DNA of 32,946 nucleotides from VRUE01 sp035556755 (lineage in GTDB: Bacteria > Actinomycetota > Thermoleophilia > Solirubrobacterales > 70-9): contig DATMEP010000092.1 in assembly GCA_035556755.1 (NCBI GenBank), forward strand, positions 1-32,946, in the 5' to 3' direction. The position numbers and the translations under genes are program-made. Positions 1 to 7,042 of this stretch are shown one piece after another. The notes under the pieces were generated by a model that saw only the letters and a program-made list of their open reading frames with translations, was not told the DNA's origin and did no database searches. Every line of letters begins with the position of its first letter. The first letter of the stretch is position 1.

Positions 1-10
1 GCGGGAACAA

Positions 11-577
11 GTGACGGTAAAAACAGCACTCAGCAGATTTCAGATCCACGATGAGCTGACGGCTCCGGACGAGAGCGCGCCGCTGATCAAGAGCATCCAG
101 GCCGGGGGCGGCGCGGTGACCAAGTTCGTCGGCGTCCTCGCCGGGGCGCCCGCCGTGCTCCGTGCCTACACCCGGATGCGCTCCGAGCTGCGCAGCGGCG
201 TCCTGCCGCTGGCCACCCGCGAGCGGATCGCGCTGGCGGTCGCCGAGCACAGGAACGACCCCTACAGCATCGCCCAACACGCGAAATCGGCCCGCCGGGC
301 CGGGCTCGGCCTGGACGAGGTCTCGCGCGCCCGCAGCTTCAGCTCGGGCGACGAGAGGGAGGCAGCCCTGCTCGCCTACCTGAAGGCGACGCTGGAAGCC
401 TACGACTACCCCCCGCACCACCTCCACGAGGAGGCACGGGAAATCGGCTGGAGCGACGAGGAGATCCTCGAGGCGGTCGCGCATCTGGCGCTGAACGAGT
501 TCCAGAGCCTGATCGCGAGCGCAGCAGCACTTCCTAAAGACCAGGCGACGCCGGAAGTACTTCCCTCAGCTGCTTAG
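11..577 (+). CDS. AhpD/carboxymuconolactone decarboxylase-like protein lacking the redox cysteines
   Basis: The 188-residue protein has the all-helical layout of the AhpD-like/CMD family. An arginine-rich helix ending in LATRERIALAVAEH (about residues 67-80) is followed by NDPYSIAQH (82-90), and a second helical half ends in ALNEFQSLI. In redox-active members the second motif reads CxYC then H. Here the two cysteine positions are Asp83 and Ser86, while His90 remains, and the protein contains no cysteine at all. It is therefore unlikely to be a thiol peroxidase partner, and its reaction is unknown. The start is a GTG only 10 bases from the window edge, so an upstream start cannot be excluded. 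A long hairpin element begins 14 nt after the stop. Family assignment is good; function is open. Confidence 0.75.
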   Translation: MTVKTALSRFQIHDELTAPDESAPLIKSIQAGGGAVTKFVGVLAGAPAVLRAYTRMRSELRSGVLPLATRERIALAVAEHRNDPYSIAQHAKSARRAGLGLDEVSRARSFSSGDEREAALLAYLKATLEAYDYPPHHLHEEAREIGWSDEEILEAVAHLALNEFQSLIASAAALPKDQATPEVLPSAA

Positions 578-590
578 ACACAAGCCGGCT

Positions 591-708
591 GGGCGGTTGG
601 GGCATCCCTGCCGCGCGCTGTCTTTTTCGCCGGACGCGCCCCCACTCTCGTGGAGTGAGCTGTGCGAAAAAGGTAGCGCCGCGCGCGGCACGGACACCCC
701 AACCGCCC
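591..708 (+). repeat. Long imperfect hairpin element, copy 1
   Basis: Arms at 591-618 and 681-708 pair at 25 of 28 positions. A CTTTTTCGC block at 622-630 can pair with GCGAAAAAG at 664-672, and the apex holds a small CACTC/GAGTG stem (643-647 with 653-657). The element begins 14 nt after the stop of the AhpD-like gene, in the same direction. It resembles the copy at 751-880 read on the other strand: both have GGGCATCCC, CTTTTTCGC, CTGTGCGAAAA and CGCCGCGC in the same order. There is no terminal U-run, so it is not a textbook terminator. Confidence 0.8.
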
Positions 709-750
709 TTCCAAGATCCCAGCAGCTTTCGTCCCTTGCGGTAGGACCCG

Positions 751-880
751 CGTGGGAGAGTGAGGGCATCCCCGGAGTGCGCGGCGTCATCTTTTCGCAC
801 AGACCACTCAGCGAGGAAAGCTTGCTCCGCAGCGAAAAAGCCAGCAAGCGGAGGGGATGCCCTCACTCTCCCCCGCACGG
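751..880 (-). repeat. Long imperfect hairpin element, copy 2 (inverted relative to copy 1)
   Basis: Bases 754-773 and 853-872 are perfect 20-bp inverted repeats. The inner blocks CTTTTCGC (791-798) and GCGAAAAAG (832-840) can also pair. Read on the minus strand, the element begins 4 nt after the stop of the secreted-protein gene and shares its inner blocks with copy 1. The outermost arms differ in sequence between the two copies but still pair within each copy. It could be a 3'-UTR structure, an unusual terminator, or a small palindromic mobile repeat. Confidence 0.8.
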
Positions 881-883
881 ATG

Positions 884-1606
884 TCAGTCGAGGACGACGG
901 TTGCCGTGTAGAGCAGGCGGGCGGTTGAGTACCGGCAGCCATAGGTGGCGCGGGAGTTCAGCCGCAGCTGCGGTTCGCCCTGGCGGACGTCGGTGGTGTT
1001 GGTGCATTTGCCCTCTTCGCGGCTGGCGCGCCAGACGTTTTTGGCCGCCAGGTCCTGGGCGAAGGCGGGAGCCCAGGTCGGGATCGTCAGTCCGACGATG
1101 TCGTTCTTTTCCACATCCAGCGAGGCGCCGAACTGGACCGTGCGGCCCAGGTAGGGGCTGAGGACGCGGACCGAGCTCTTGCCGACCAGCTCGTAGCGGG
1201 GCGGCTCGGTGCCGGGCACGCGGCGCAAGATCGCCAACTGCGCCTGCGGCGGCGTGCCGAAGAAGCCGTTGAAGAAGGAGCGCTGCTCGTTGGTCGGCTG
1301 GGCCAGGGTCAGCGTCCACGACTTCACCCTGCCGTCGCCCGGCACGCTGAAGGGCAGGCTCGCCTGGTTGGTGCTGACCTGGAAGCCGGTGGTGCTGCCC
1401 ACCGCCTGGCAGGGCAGCTCCGGACAGGAGGGATCGGGGGTCGTGGAGGTCTCGCCGAGGACCACGGTGGTGCTCGGTTTGGTCTGGGCCGTGGCCCCCG
1501 CACAGATCGCGACGAGCAGCCCGAGGCAAGCGGCGAACGCCAGTGCCGGTCGGATCCGCCGTCCGGTCGATCCCGCCACGAATGCCCTTCGGGAAAACCT
1601 CGCCAT
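884..1606 (-). CDS. Secreted protein of unknown function
   Basis: I do not recognise a named family. The N-terminus has basic residues, then a hydrophobic run (LAFAACLGLLVAICAG) ending in ATAQ, a typical Sec signal peptide. The mature part of about 200 residues is rich in Ser, Thr and Pro, has about four cysteines and is likely beta-structured (for example RVKSWTLTLAQP and YELVGKSSVRVLSP). Two in-frame ATGs lie at 1612 and 1606. The AGAGGAG ribosome site is 1 nt from the first and 7 nt from the second, so I chose 1606. The gene faces the AhpD-like gene, and its stop abuts the hairpin element at 751-880. An extracellular or wall-associated location is inferred. Confidence 0.7.
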   Translation of the reverse strand: MARFSRRAFVAGSTGRRIRPALAFAACLGLLVAICAGATAQTKPSTTVVLGETSTTPDPSCPELPCQAVGSTTGFQVSTNQASLPFSVPGDGRVKSWTLTLAQPTNEQRSFFNGFFGTPPQAQLAILRRVPGTEPPRYELVGKSSVRVLSPYLGRTVQFGASLDVEKNDIVGLTIPTWAPAFAQDLAAKNVWRASREEGKCTNTTDVRQGEPQLRLNSRATYGCRYSTARLLYTATVVLD

Positions 1607-1666
1607 GCCCATGCTCCTCTCTCGAACCGCCTTTGTGCGGGGGAAGACTAGCCGCGAGGCCGGCCG

Positions 1667-2176
1667 CTACCGGCGGGCGTGCCACGCGTAGCTGAGCGCG
1701 AGCGCGTAGAGGACGCGATCGGAGCCTTCGAAGCCGAGCGCCCTGCGGGCGCCGTTGGTCAAGTCCCAGGTGTAGCCGTCGGCGAAGGGACCGCGATCGA
1801 TCACCCTGGTGACGACCTGGCGGCCGCGGTAGGAAAACTTGACGGGGGTGCCGCAGGGCAGGCTGCGATGGGCGACCCCGACCGTTTCGGGGCGCAGGAT
1901 CTGGCCGCAGGCGGTGCGATTCCCGTACAGCCCAGGGCCATACCAGGTGGCGCCGGCCGCCTGCATCGGGGTGAAGGCGAGCCCTTCTCCCGCGGCGGCT
2001 TCGGTGGAGGCGACGGTCGAGGCGCCGCCGGTCGCGCCGTGCGCCGCAGCGGGAAGCGCGATCGCCAGGCAAACCATGGATAGGACGAGCCAGAGCGCAG
2101 CCCGTGGCGGGCGCTCGCCGGTGGCACGCTCTCGTCGTCGATCTTTCCGCCCAGGGCGGTTTCTGTCTGCCTTCAT
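1667..2176 (-). CDS. RlpA-like double-psi beta-barrel protein
   Basis: The 169-residue protein has a basic N-terminus, a signal peptide (ALWLVLSMVCLAIALPAAAHG) and a C-terminal double-psi beta-barrel domain. The domain begins at AGATWYGPGLYGNRTACG and continues through LPCGTPVKF, GRQVVTRVIDRGPF and WDLTNGARRALGF, the signature order of RlpA-like domains. The RDRGPF-type segment carries the conserved Asp. RlpA proteins cut or bind peptidoglycan lacking stem peptides, and this one is exported and probably wall-active. There is no SPOR domain. A c-di-AMP riboswitch ends 8 nt before the ATG, linking the gene to the nucleotide that reports osmotic and wall stress. The Shine-Dalgarno sequence is weak (AAAGAG). 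Confidence 0.88.
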   Translation of the reverse strand: MKADRNRPGRKDRRRERATGERPPRAALWLVLSMVCLAIALPAAAHGATGGASTVASTEAAAGEGLAFTPMQAAGATWYGPGLYGNRTACGQILRPETVGVAHRSLPCGTPVKFSYRGRQVVTRVIDRGPFADGYTWDLTNGARRALGFEGSDRVLYALALSYAWHARR

Positions 2177-2184
2177 TGCTCTTT

Positions 2185-2316
2185 GCGACGCTTACGGGGT
2201 TAGCTGACGGGCTCGCGCTGAAAGAGCTGCGCTACGCGGCAGATGCCGGCGATTCGCCCCAACCAATGGGTCCCCCGCTCTCCGCGGTATGTGGGCGGAG
2301 ACTCAGCGGAAGTCGC
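2185..2316 (-). promoter_or_regulatory. Cyclic-di-AMP riboswitch (ydaO/yuaA type)
   Basis: The minus strand carries the conserved blocks of this class in order: CCGCTGAGTC near the 5' end, GGGGGACCCA, TTGGGGCGAATC, then GAGCCCGTCAGCTAACC with CGTAAGCGTCGC at the 3' end. The closing helix P1 can form between GCGAC (2316-2312) and GTCGC (2189-2185). The RlpA start codon follows 8 nt after the P1 3' strand, so ligand binding probably acts on translation initiation. I see no intrinsic terminator between aptamer and gene. ydaO elements ahead of RlpA or other wall-hydrolase genes are an established pattern in actinobacteria. Confidence 0.93.
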
Positions 2317-2359
2317 GGCACATTAGCAAACGCTAAGACGGAAAACACGCGGCGCATAG

Positions 2360-2383
2360 AAAGAGCCCCCGAGGGGGCTCTTT
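2360..2383 (-). terminator. Intrinsic terminator after rnpB
   Basis: AAAGAGCCCCC (2360-2370) pairs perfectly with GGGGGCTCTTT (2373-2383) around a 2-nt centre, giving an 11-bp stem with U-rich ends in either direction. It lies a few bases after the 3' strand of RNase P helix P1 and before the riboswitch, so it separates rnpB from the RlpA unit. Confidence 0.8.
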
Positions 2384-2385
2384 CC

Positions 2386-2751
2386 ACAGCGGGCCTGTAA
2401 GCCGGATCCTGTCGTGAGCGGCCATCTATCTCACCGGGACGGAATCCCGGAGGAGCCGCGAGGCGGCCCTGCGGCCTACCTGGATCTCGCCGGGCAGGGT
2501 CGACGATCCTGTTTGGCCTTGCACCGGGCGGGGTTTGCCTGGCCGCCGCGTCACCGCGACGCCGGTGCGCTCTTACCGCACCATTTCACCTTTGCCTGTA
2601 CGCGACTCACGTGTGGCCGCGCCATCGGCCGTGTATTTCTGTGGCACTTTCCCGCGGGTTTCCCCGGGTGGGCGTTACCCACCGCCCTCGCCCTTTGGTG
2701 TCCGGACTTTCCTCGAGGGGTTTTCTCTCCCCCCGCGGTCGCTCGGCCCGC
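2386..2751 (-). ncRNA. rnpB: RNase P RNA, bacterial type A
   Basis: Read on the minus strand this is the catalytic RNA that trims tRNA 5' leaders. The universal blocks are present: GAGGAAAGTCCGG near the 5' end, ACAGAAA, GGTAAGAGCGCACC in the specificity region, and AGATAGATGGC followed by GACAGGATCCGGCTTA at the 3' end. Helix P1 pairs GCGGGCC (2751-2745) with GGCCCGC (2395-2389). The 5' end agrees with a TACTAT -10 box 6 nt upstream. Ends are estimated to within a few bases. No protein-coding signal is present here. Confidence 0.96.
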
Positions 2752-2757
2752 CTCCCG

Positions 2758-2787
2758 ATAGTAGCGCTCGAAGAACGCTTGCCATAA
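2758..2787 (-). promoter_or_regulatory. Promoter of rnpB
   Basis: On the minus strand TACTAT (2763-2758) is a good -10 box. It is preceded after an 18-nt spacer by TTATGG (2787-2782), a poor -35 box. Predicted initiation at about 2751 coincides with the first bases of helix P1. The dehydrogenase gene diverges only about 25 nt away. Confidence 0.5.
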
Positions 2788-2811
2788 ATGCATCGAATAA
2801 GCTGCGCGGTG

Positions 2812-3639
2812 ATGCCGATCGCCGTCGTCACGGGGGCCGGGGGCGGGCTCGGCCGCGCCATCGCCCTCGACCTCGCCCACCGCGGCTTCCTCGTCCACGC
2901 CACGGACATCGATGCCGACACGGCCGCCCGCACCGCGGCGGAGATCGGCGCCGGAGGCTCGTCCTCGGCGCTCGACGTCCGCGACGAGGCGGCCTGCAAG
3001 GCCGTCGCGGCGGAAGCCGCGACAAGAGCAGGGTCGCTCGATCTTTGGGTGAACAACGCCGGCGTGCTGATCACCGGCGACGCCTGGGACCAGGACGACC
3101 GGGCCCGGAGGACGATGCTCGACGTCAATGCAGTAGGCACGATGAACGGCACGGTCGCGGCACTCGATCGGATGCTGCCACTCGACCGCGGTCACGTGAT
3201 CAACGTGATCTCCCTCGCGGGACTGGTCGCGGCGCCAGGAGAGGTCGCCTACTCCGCCAGCAAGCACGCCGCGCTCGCCTTCACGCTGGGGACGCTCTTC
3301 GACCTGCGCCGCTCGGGCGCCAAGGGGATCCGGATATCGGCCGTCTGCCCCGACGGCATCTGGACGCCGATGCTCGCGGACAGGCTCGAGGACCCCGCCG
3401 CCGCAAGCTCGTTCTCCGGCCATCTGCTCACCGCGGAGCAGGTCGCGGTCGCGGTCGGCAGGTTGGTCGACCGCCCCCGGCCGCTGCTCGTGCTGCCCCG
3501 CTGGCGCGGGCCGCTGCTGCGCGTCTTCGCCCTCTTCCCCCGCCTCTCGCTACGGCTGCTGCCAATGGCGATGCGCGACGCGCAGCGACGGCAGAAGCGC
3601 TACAAGAAGCTGATCGAAGCGGGTAAGTGGCCGCGCTGA
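2812..3639 (+). CDS. Short-chain dehydrogenase/reductase (SDR family)
   Basis: This is a Rossmann-fold NAD(P)-dependent oxidoreductase. The cofactor motif TGAGGGLG lies about 10 residues from the start, NNAG follows in WVNNAGV, the catalytic serine is in VINVISLAG, and the active-site pair is YSASK. The classical extension CPDGIWTPM follows. The tail of about 50 residues is rich in Arg, Lys and hydrophobic residues (RGPLLRVFALFPRLSLRLLP), suggesting membrane association. I chose ATG 2812 rather than 2788: it gives the usual short N-terminus, and TAAGCT ends 8 nt before it, consistent with a leaderless transcript. The substrate cannot be read from the sequence. The gene is convergent with lexA, with 12 nt between the stops. 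Confidence 0.88.
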   Translation: MPIAVVTGAGGGLGRAIALDLAHRGFLVHATDIDADTAARTAAEIGAGGSSSALDVRDEAACKAVAAEAATRAGSLDLWVNNAGVLITGDAWDQDDRARRTMLDVNAVGTMNGTVAALDRMLPLDRGHVINVISLAGLVAAPGEVAYSASKHAALAFTLGTLFDLRRSGAKGIRISAVCPDGIWTPMLADRLEDPAAASSFSGHLLTAEQVAVAVGRLVDRPRPLLVLPRWRGPLLRVFALFPRLSLRLLPMAMRDAQRRQKRYKKLIEAGKWPR

Positions 3640-3651
3640 CGCGGCCGAGGA

Positions 3652-4263
3652 TCAGACTTTGCGGACGACGCCGATGACGCGGCCGAGGACAGTCGCCTCG
3701 GTCGTCCGGATCGGCTCCATGGCGTCGTTCTCGGGCTGCAGGCGGACGTGGTCGGCCTCGCGGAAGAAGCGCTTCACGGTGGCCTCCTCGCCGATCAGCG
3801 CGACGACGATCTCGCCGTCGCTCGCTTGGTCGGCGGGCCGGACGACCACGTAGTCGCCCTCGAAGATGCCGGCGCCGATCATGCTTTCGCCGCGCACGCG
3901 GAGGACGTAGTCGCCGTCCTCGCCGCCGATCACGTCGGGGATCTCGATGTAGTCCTCGATGTTCTCTTCGGCGAGGATCGGCGCGCCGGCGGCGACGTGG
4001 CCGACCAGCGGCAGGCCGTTGCCGGGCATGATCGTCTTCTTCGCCCGGTCGAAGAGCAGCTCGATCGCCCGCGGTTTGGTCGGGTCGCGGCGCAGCAACC
4101 CGATCTTCTCCAGGTTGGCGAGGTGCGCGTGGACAGTCGAGGACGAGTGCAGCCCCACCGCTTTGCCGATCTCCCGCACGGTTGGCGGGTAGCCGGTTTT
4201 GGCGGCGTAGCGCCGGATGAAGTCGAAAATCTCTTTCTGCCGCTTGGTCAGATCCAAATCCAC
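3652..4263 (-). CDS. lexA: LexA, SOS-response repressor and self-cleaving protease
   Basis: The 203-residue protein has an N-terminal winged helix-turn-helix (about residues 2-65, with TVREIGKAVGLHSSSTVHAHL as recognition region) and a C-terminal S24 peptidase domain. The self-cleavage site is AAGAP, with the scissile bond Ala92-Gly93. The catalytic dyad is Ser127 (GESM) and Lys164 (ATVKRF). RecA filaments on DNA trigger cleavage and derepress repair genes. The GTG start at 4263 follows a GAGGAGG ribosome site. The longer reading frame upstream runs antisense through tRNA-Leu and is not part of the protein. An SOS box lies about 40 nt upstream, indicating autoregulation. Confidence 0.97.
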   Translation of the reverse strand: MDLDLTKRQKEIFDFIRRYAAKTGYPPTVREIGKAVGLHSSSTVHAHLANLEKIGLLRRDPTKPRAIELLFDRAKKTIMPGNGLPLVGHVAAGAPILAEENIEDYIEIPDVIGGEDGDYVLRVRGESMIGAGIFEGDYVVVRPADQASDGEIVVALIGEEATVKRFFREADHVRLQPENDAMEPIRTTEATVLGRVIGVVRKV

Positions 4264-4303
4264 GTGCCGTCCTCCTCGTCGCCGGCGTGATCGCCGCGCC
4301 ATT

Positions 4304-4317
4304 CGAACACTTGTTCG
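4304..4317. promoter_or_regulatory. SOS box (LexA operator) upstream of lexA
   Basis: CGAACACTTGTTCG is a near-perfect dyad of the Gram-positive/actinobacterial type CGAAC-N4-GTTCG. It lies 41-54 nt upstream of the lexA start, where bound LexA would block its own promoter. No second match was noticed in the window. Confidence 0.93.
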
Positions 4318-4429
4318 CAGGCTACCGCCTACCCCGGACGCTCGCAACCGCGCCTGGCATGCCGGCAGCCACCGCCCAGACGGGCGCGACCCGCTCCGGA
4401 GCCGAACAACTAGAATCGATCGCCCTCGA

Positions 4430-4515
4430 GCGGCTGTGGCGGAACTGGTAGACGCGCAAGGTTGAGGGCCTTGTGTCCCTAACGGGACGTGATGGTTCGA
4501 CTCCATTCAGCCGCA
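4430..4515 (+). tRNA. tRNA-Leu (anticodon GAG)
   Basis: An 86-nt class II tRNA. Acceptor GCGGCTG pairs with CAGCCGC. The anticodon stem CAAGG/CCTTG encloses loop TTGAGGG with anticodon GAG, which reads CUC and CUU. A long variable arm (TCCC/GGGA) and a T arm with TTCGACT follow. CCA is not encoded. It diverges from lexA. Confidence 0.97.
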
Positions 4516-4539
4516 TTAAGGGCTTCTTTAAGGGCTTCT
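4516..4539 (+). repeat. Two tandem copies of a 12-bp repeat after tRNA-Leu
   Basis: TTAAGGGCTTCT occurs twice in direct succession immediately after the discriminator base of tRNA-Leu. It could be a slippage duplication. It does not form a terminator hairpin, and I see no matching copy elsewhere that would mark an attachment site. Confidence 0.6.
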
Positions 4540-4618
4540 GACGGGCACCGATGAATATTCGGGCCTCGTCGGGTCTTATTGACATCGCATCGACACAGGC
4601 CCGACACTGGAGGACCAG

Positions 4619-5194
4619 ATGAGGAAGCTGATCGTCACCGAGTTCGTCACCCTCGACGGGGTGATGGAGGCGCCCGGCGGTGAGGAGACCCATCCCCACA
4701 CCGGCTGGGTGTTCGACTACATCGGCGAGGAGCAGATGGAGTTCAAGCTGCAGGAGACGCTCGAAGCCGAAGTCCAGCTGGTCGGCCGGGTGACCTACGA
4801 AAGCTTCGCCGGCGCCTGGCCCGAGCGGCAGGGCGAGTTCGCCGACAAGATGAACTCGATGCCGAAGTACGTCGTCACGACGACGCTCGACGAGCTCGAG
4901 TGGGAGAACTCGACTCCGGTCAGGGGCGACATCGCCGCGGAGGTGGCGAAGCTGAAGAGCGAGGAGGGCGGGCCGATCCTCGTCGCCGGCAGCCGCACCC
5001 TCGTCCACTTCCTGCTCGATAGCGACCTCGTCGACGAGCTCCGGCTGATGGTCTTCCCCGTCGTCCTCGGCTCGGGCAAGCGCCTCTTCCCCGACTCCCC
5101 CGACAAGACCCCACTGGAGCTCGTCGACACGACGACGTTCGCCACCGGGGTCCAGGTCAGCACCTACCGACCGACCGGCAGCGAGGCTGAGTGA
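4619..5194 (+). CDS. Dihydrofolate-reductase-fold protein (RibD C-terminal family)
   Basis: The 191-residue protein starts MRKLIVTEFVTLDGVMEAPGG, the hallmark opening of YyaP/YwjB-type RibD C-terminal-domain reductases. Further family motifs are LVGRVTYESFAGAWP, PKYVVTTTLD, GPILVAGSRTLVHFLL and the closing VDELRLMVFPVVLGSGKRLFP. It is expected to bind NADPH; its physiological substrate is not known, and a true folate or riboflavin role is unproven. GGAGG lies 5 nt before the ATG. It is the first gene of an operon of four, and its stop overlaps the next start by 4 nt (GTGA). Confidence 0.88.
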   Translation: MRKLIVTEFVTLDGVMEAPGGEETHPHTGWVFDYIGEEQMEFKLQETLEAEVQLVGRVTYESFAGAWPERQGEFADKMNSMPKYVVTTTLDELEWENSTPVRGDIAAEVAKLKSEEGGPILVAGSRTLVHFLLDSDLVDELRLMVFPVVLGSGKRLFPDSPDKTPLELVDTTTFATGVQVSTYRPTGSEAE

Positions 5195-5955
5195 CAGAGG
5201 TCGCCTACGACCGAATTGGCGCCGACTACGGGGCGGCTCGCCACGCCGATCCCAAGATCGCGGCGCAGATAGAGGAAGCGCTCGGCGACGCTCGGACCGT
5301 CCTCAACGTAGGAGCCGGTACCGGCTCCTACGAGCCAGCCGATCGTTCGTTGACCGCGGTCGAGCCCTCGACGGCGATGATCGCCCAGCGGCCCAGCGGC
5401 GCCGCACCGGTGGTGCAGGCGAGTGCCGAGGCCCTGCCCTTCGACGACGGCAGCTTCGACGCGGCGATGGCGATCTTCAGCGATCACCACTGGAGCGATC
5501 GGGAGGCCGGCCTCCGTGAGATGACCCGGGTAGCCCGCCACCAGGTCCTCCTCCTCAACGCCGATCCGGGCCTCGCGCAGCGCTTCTGGCTGACGCGCGA
5601 CTACCTGCCCGGATTCGTCGATCTGATCCCCGAGCCGTACCGAGCGCCCAAGTACTGGGGCGAGGAGCTGCGCCGCCTGCTGGGCGAGGTCGAGCTGGCG
5701 CCGATGCCCGTTCCGCACGACTGCCGCGACGGCTTCTACCAGGCGTACTGGCGGCGTCCCCACGCCTACCTCGATCAGCGGGTCCGTGACGGCATCTCGG
5801 TCTTCCACCGTCTTCCCGATTCGGAAGTGGCGAAGGCGATGGCACAGCTCCGTCGCGACCTCGACGACGGTGCCTGGGAGGAGCGAAATGGCGGCATCCG
5901 CGATGCGACCGAGCTGGACGTGGGCTTGCGCCTCGCGACCGCGGAGGTCGGATGA
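5191..5955 (+). CDS. Class I SAM-dependent methyltransferase
   Basis: The 254-residue protein opens with YDRIGADYGAAR. It then shows the SAM-binding loop VLNVGAGTGSY (about residues 38-48), the acidic strand end LTAVEPSTAMIAQ, QASAEALPFDDGSFDAAM (motifs II/III) and a degenerate later part (QVLLLNADPGL). This is the Methyltransf_11 pattern of small-molecule methyltransferases. The acceptor cannot be deduced. The GTG start overlaps the preceding stop by 4 nt and its own stop overlaps the next ATG by 4 nt, so it is probably translationally coupled within the operon. Confidence 0.87.
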   Translation: MTEVAYDRIGADYGAARHADPKIAAQIEEALGDARTVLNVGAGTGSYEPADRSLTAVEPSTAMIAQRPSGAAPVVQASAEALPFDDGSFDAAMAIFSDHHWSDREAGLREMTRVARHQVLLLNADPGLAQRFWLTRDYLPGFVDLIPEPYRAPKYWGEELRRLLGEVELAPMPVPHDCRDGFYQAYWRRPHAYLDQRVRDGISVFHRLPDSEVAKAMAQLRRDLDDGAWEERNGGIRDATELDVGLRLATAEVG

Positions 5956-6608
5956 GGGACTTCTACGCCTCACCCTTCGGCATGATCTACAGCGCCTACA
6001 TGGAGAGGCCTCGCCTGAGCCGCCTGATCGGCCGGGCTGCCTGGGGTGGCGACAGCAAGCGCTACTACGCGAGCATGGGTGCGATCGCCGAGGTTCCGGC
6101 GGGCGGAACGGTCGTCGACTGTCCGTGCGGGGCAGGGCCGGCGCTGCGGGCCGTGCGCCCCGGCGGCGCCGTTCGCTACGTCGCCGCGGACCTCTCGCCC
6201 TCGATGATCCGCCGCGCCCGCAAACGGGCCGAGCGCCGCGGCCTGACCGGGATCGAGCTCGTCGAAGCGGATGCGACGGACCTACCGCTGCCAGACAACA
6301 GCGCCGACCTGTTCGTCTCCTTCTGGGGGCTGCACTGCTTCGACGACCCGCCCGCCGCCCTGGCGGAGGCGGCCCGGGTCCTCAAGCCAGACGGGCGCCT
6401 CGTCGGGGCGTCCTTCGTCGCCGGCAGCGACGGCCTCCGGCAGCGCCTCCTGATCCGCCCCGACCTCGGCGACTTCGGCCAGGTGGCGACCCAACCTGAG
6501 CTGGAGGCCTGGCTGGGCGAAGCCGGCTTCGAGCCGGCTCGCATCGATCGCTCCGGCCCGATGCTGTTCTTCGACGCGCATCTGCATGCATCCGGGGGGA
6601 CACGATGA
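5952..6608 (+). CDS. Second class I SAM-dependent methyltransferase
   Basis: The 218-residue protein begins with a substrate-side helix region (MRDFYASPFGMIYSAYMERP). It has the SAM motif VVDCPCGAGPALRAV, in which the usual DxGxGxG reads DCPCGAG, then VAADLSPSMIRRARKRAE, VEADATDLPLPDNSADLF and a LAEAARVLKPDGRLVGASF post-motif. It resembles UbiE/COQ5-like or lipid methyltransferases but is too divergent for a substrate call. It shares no obvious close similarity with the preceding gene beyond the fold. Both its ends overlap neighbouring genes by 4 nt. Confidence 0.86.
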   Translation: MRDFYASPFGMIYSAYMERPRLSRLIGRAAWGGDSKRYYASMGAIAEVPAGGTVVDCPCGAGPALRAVRPGGAVRYVAADLSPSMIRRARKRAERRGLTGIELVEADATDLPLPDNSADLFVSFWGLHCFDDPPAALAEAARVLKPDGRLVGASFVAGSDGLRQRLLIRPDLGDFGQVATQPELEAWLGEAGFEPARIDRSGPMLFFDAHLHASGGTR

Positions 6609-7021
6609 GGGCGCTCGTCCAGCGGGTGAGCCAGGCCGCGGTCGACGTCGAGGGGGAGCGGGTCGCACAGATAGGCCCGGGGATGCTTGTCCTGCTCGGG
6701 GTGAGGCGCGGCGACGCCGCCGCGGAGGCCGACCGGCTCGCCGACAAGGTGCGGGCGCTGCGCATCTTCGACGATGCCGACGGGCGGATGAACGAGCCGC
6801 TGGGGGATCGCGAGATCCTCTGCGTCAGCCAGTTCACCCTCTACGGCGACGCGCGCAAGGGGAACCGGCCCAGCTACGTCGAGGCGGCTCCCGGCGAGCA
6901 GGCCGAACCGCTCTACGACCGTTTCTGCGAGCGGCTCGGCGCGGCGAAGGGCGTCTTCGGCGCCTGCATGGGCGTCGCCCTCGTCAACGACGGGCCGGTG
7001 ACCCTGCTGGTCGAGGCCTGA
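6605..7021 (+). CDS. dtd: D-aminoacyl-tRNA deacylase
   Basis: The 138-residue protein matches DTD in length. It carries both active-site signatures: SQFTLYGDARKGNRPSY (about residues 78-94) and NDGPVT near the C-terminus (the cross-subunit Gly-Pro motif). It removes D-amino acids, and glycine mischarged on tRNA-Ala, from tRNA in the cytoplasm as a homodimer. It is the last gene of the four-gene operon (ATGA overlap). A strong GC hairpin lies 22 nt after its stop. Confidence 0.96.
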   Translation: MRALVQRVSQAAVDVEGERVAQIGPGMLVLLGVRRGDAAAEADRLADKVRALRIFDDADGRMNEPLGDREILCVSQFTLYGDARKGNRPSYVEAAPGEQAEPLYDRFCERLGAAKGVFGACMGVALVNDGPVTLLVEA

Positions 7022-7042
7022 GGCCCCGCCCCAGGCATGCGA

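Noticed and set aside
534..2072. Long minus-strand open frame of 512 codons
   Set aside because: Arg/Gly/Pro-rich shadow of the secreted protein and RlpA-like genes in another frame; those genes have signal peptides, motifs and a riboswitch.
4264..4506. N-terminal extension of LexA by 81 codons
   Set aside because: It runs antisense through tRNA-Leu; the GTG at 4263 has a perfect ribosome site and gives the normal LexA length.
4516..4539. Attachment site at tRNA-Leu
   Set aside because: The 12-bp tandem repeat is outside the tRNA, and I noticed no distant copy of the tRNA 3' end or an integrase.
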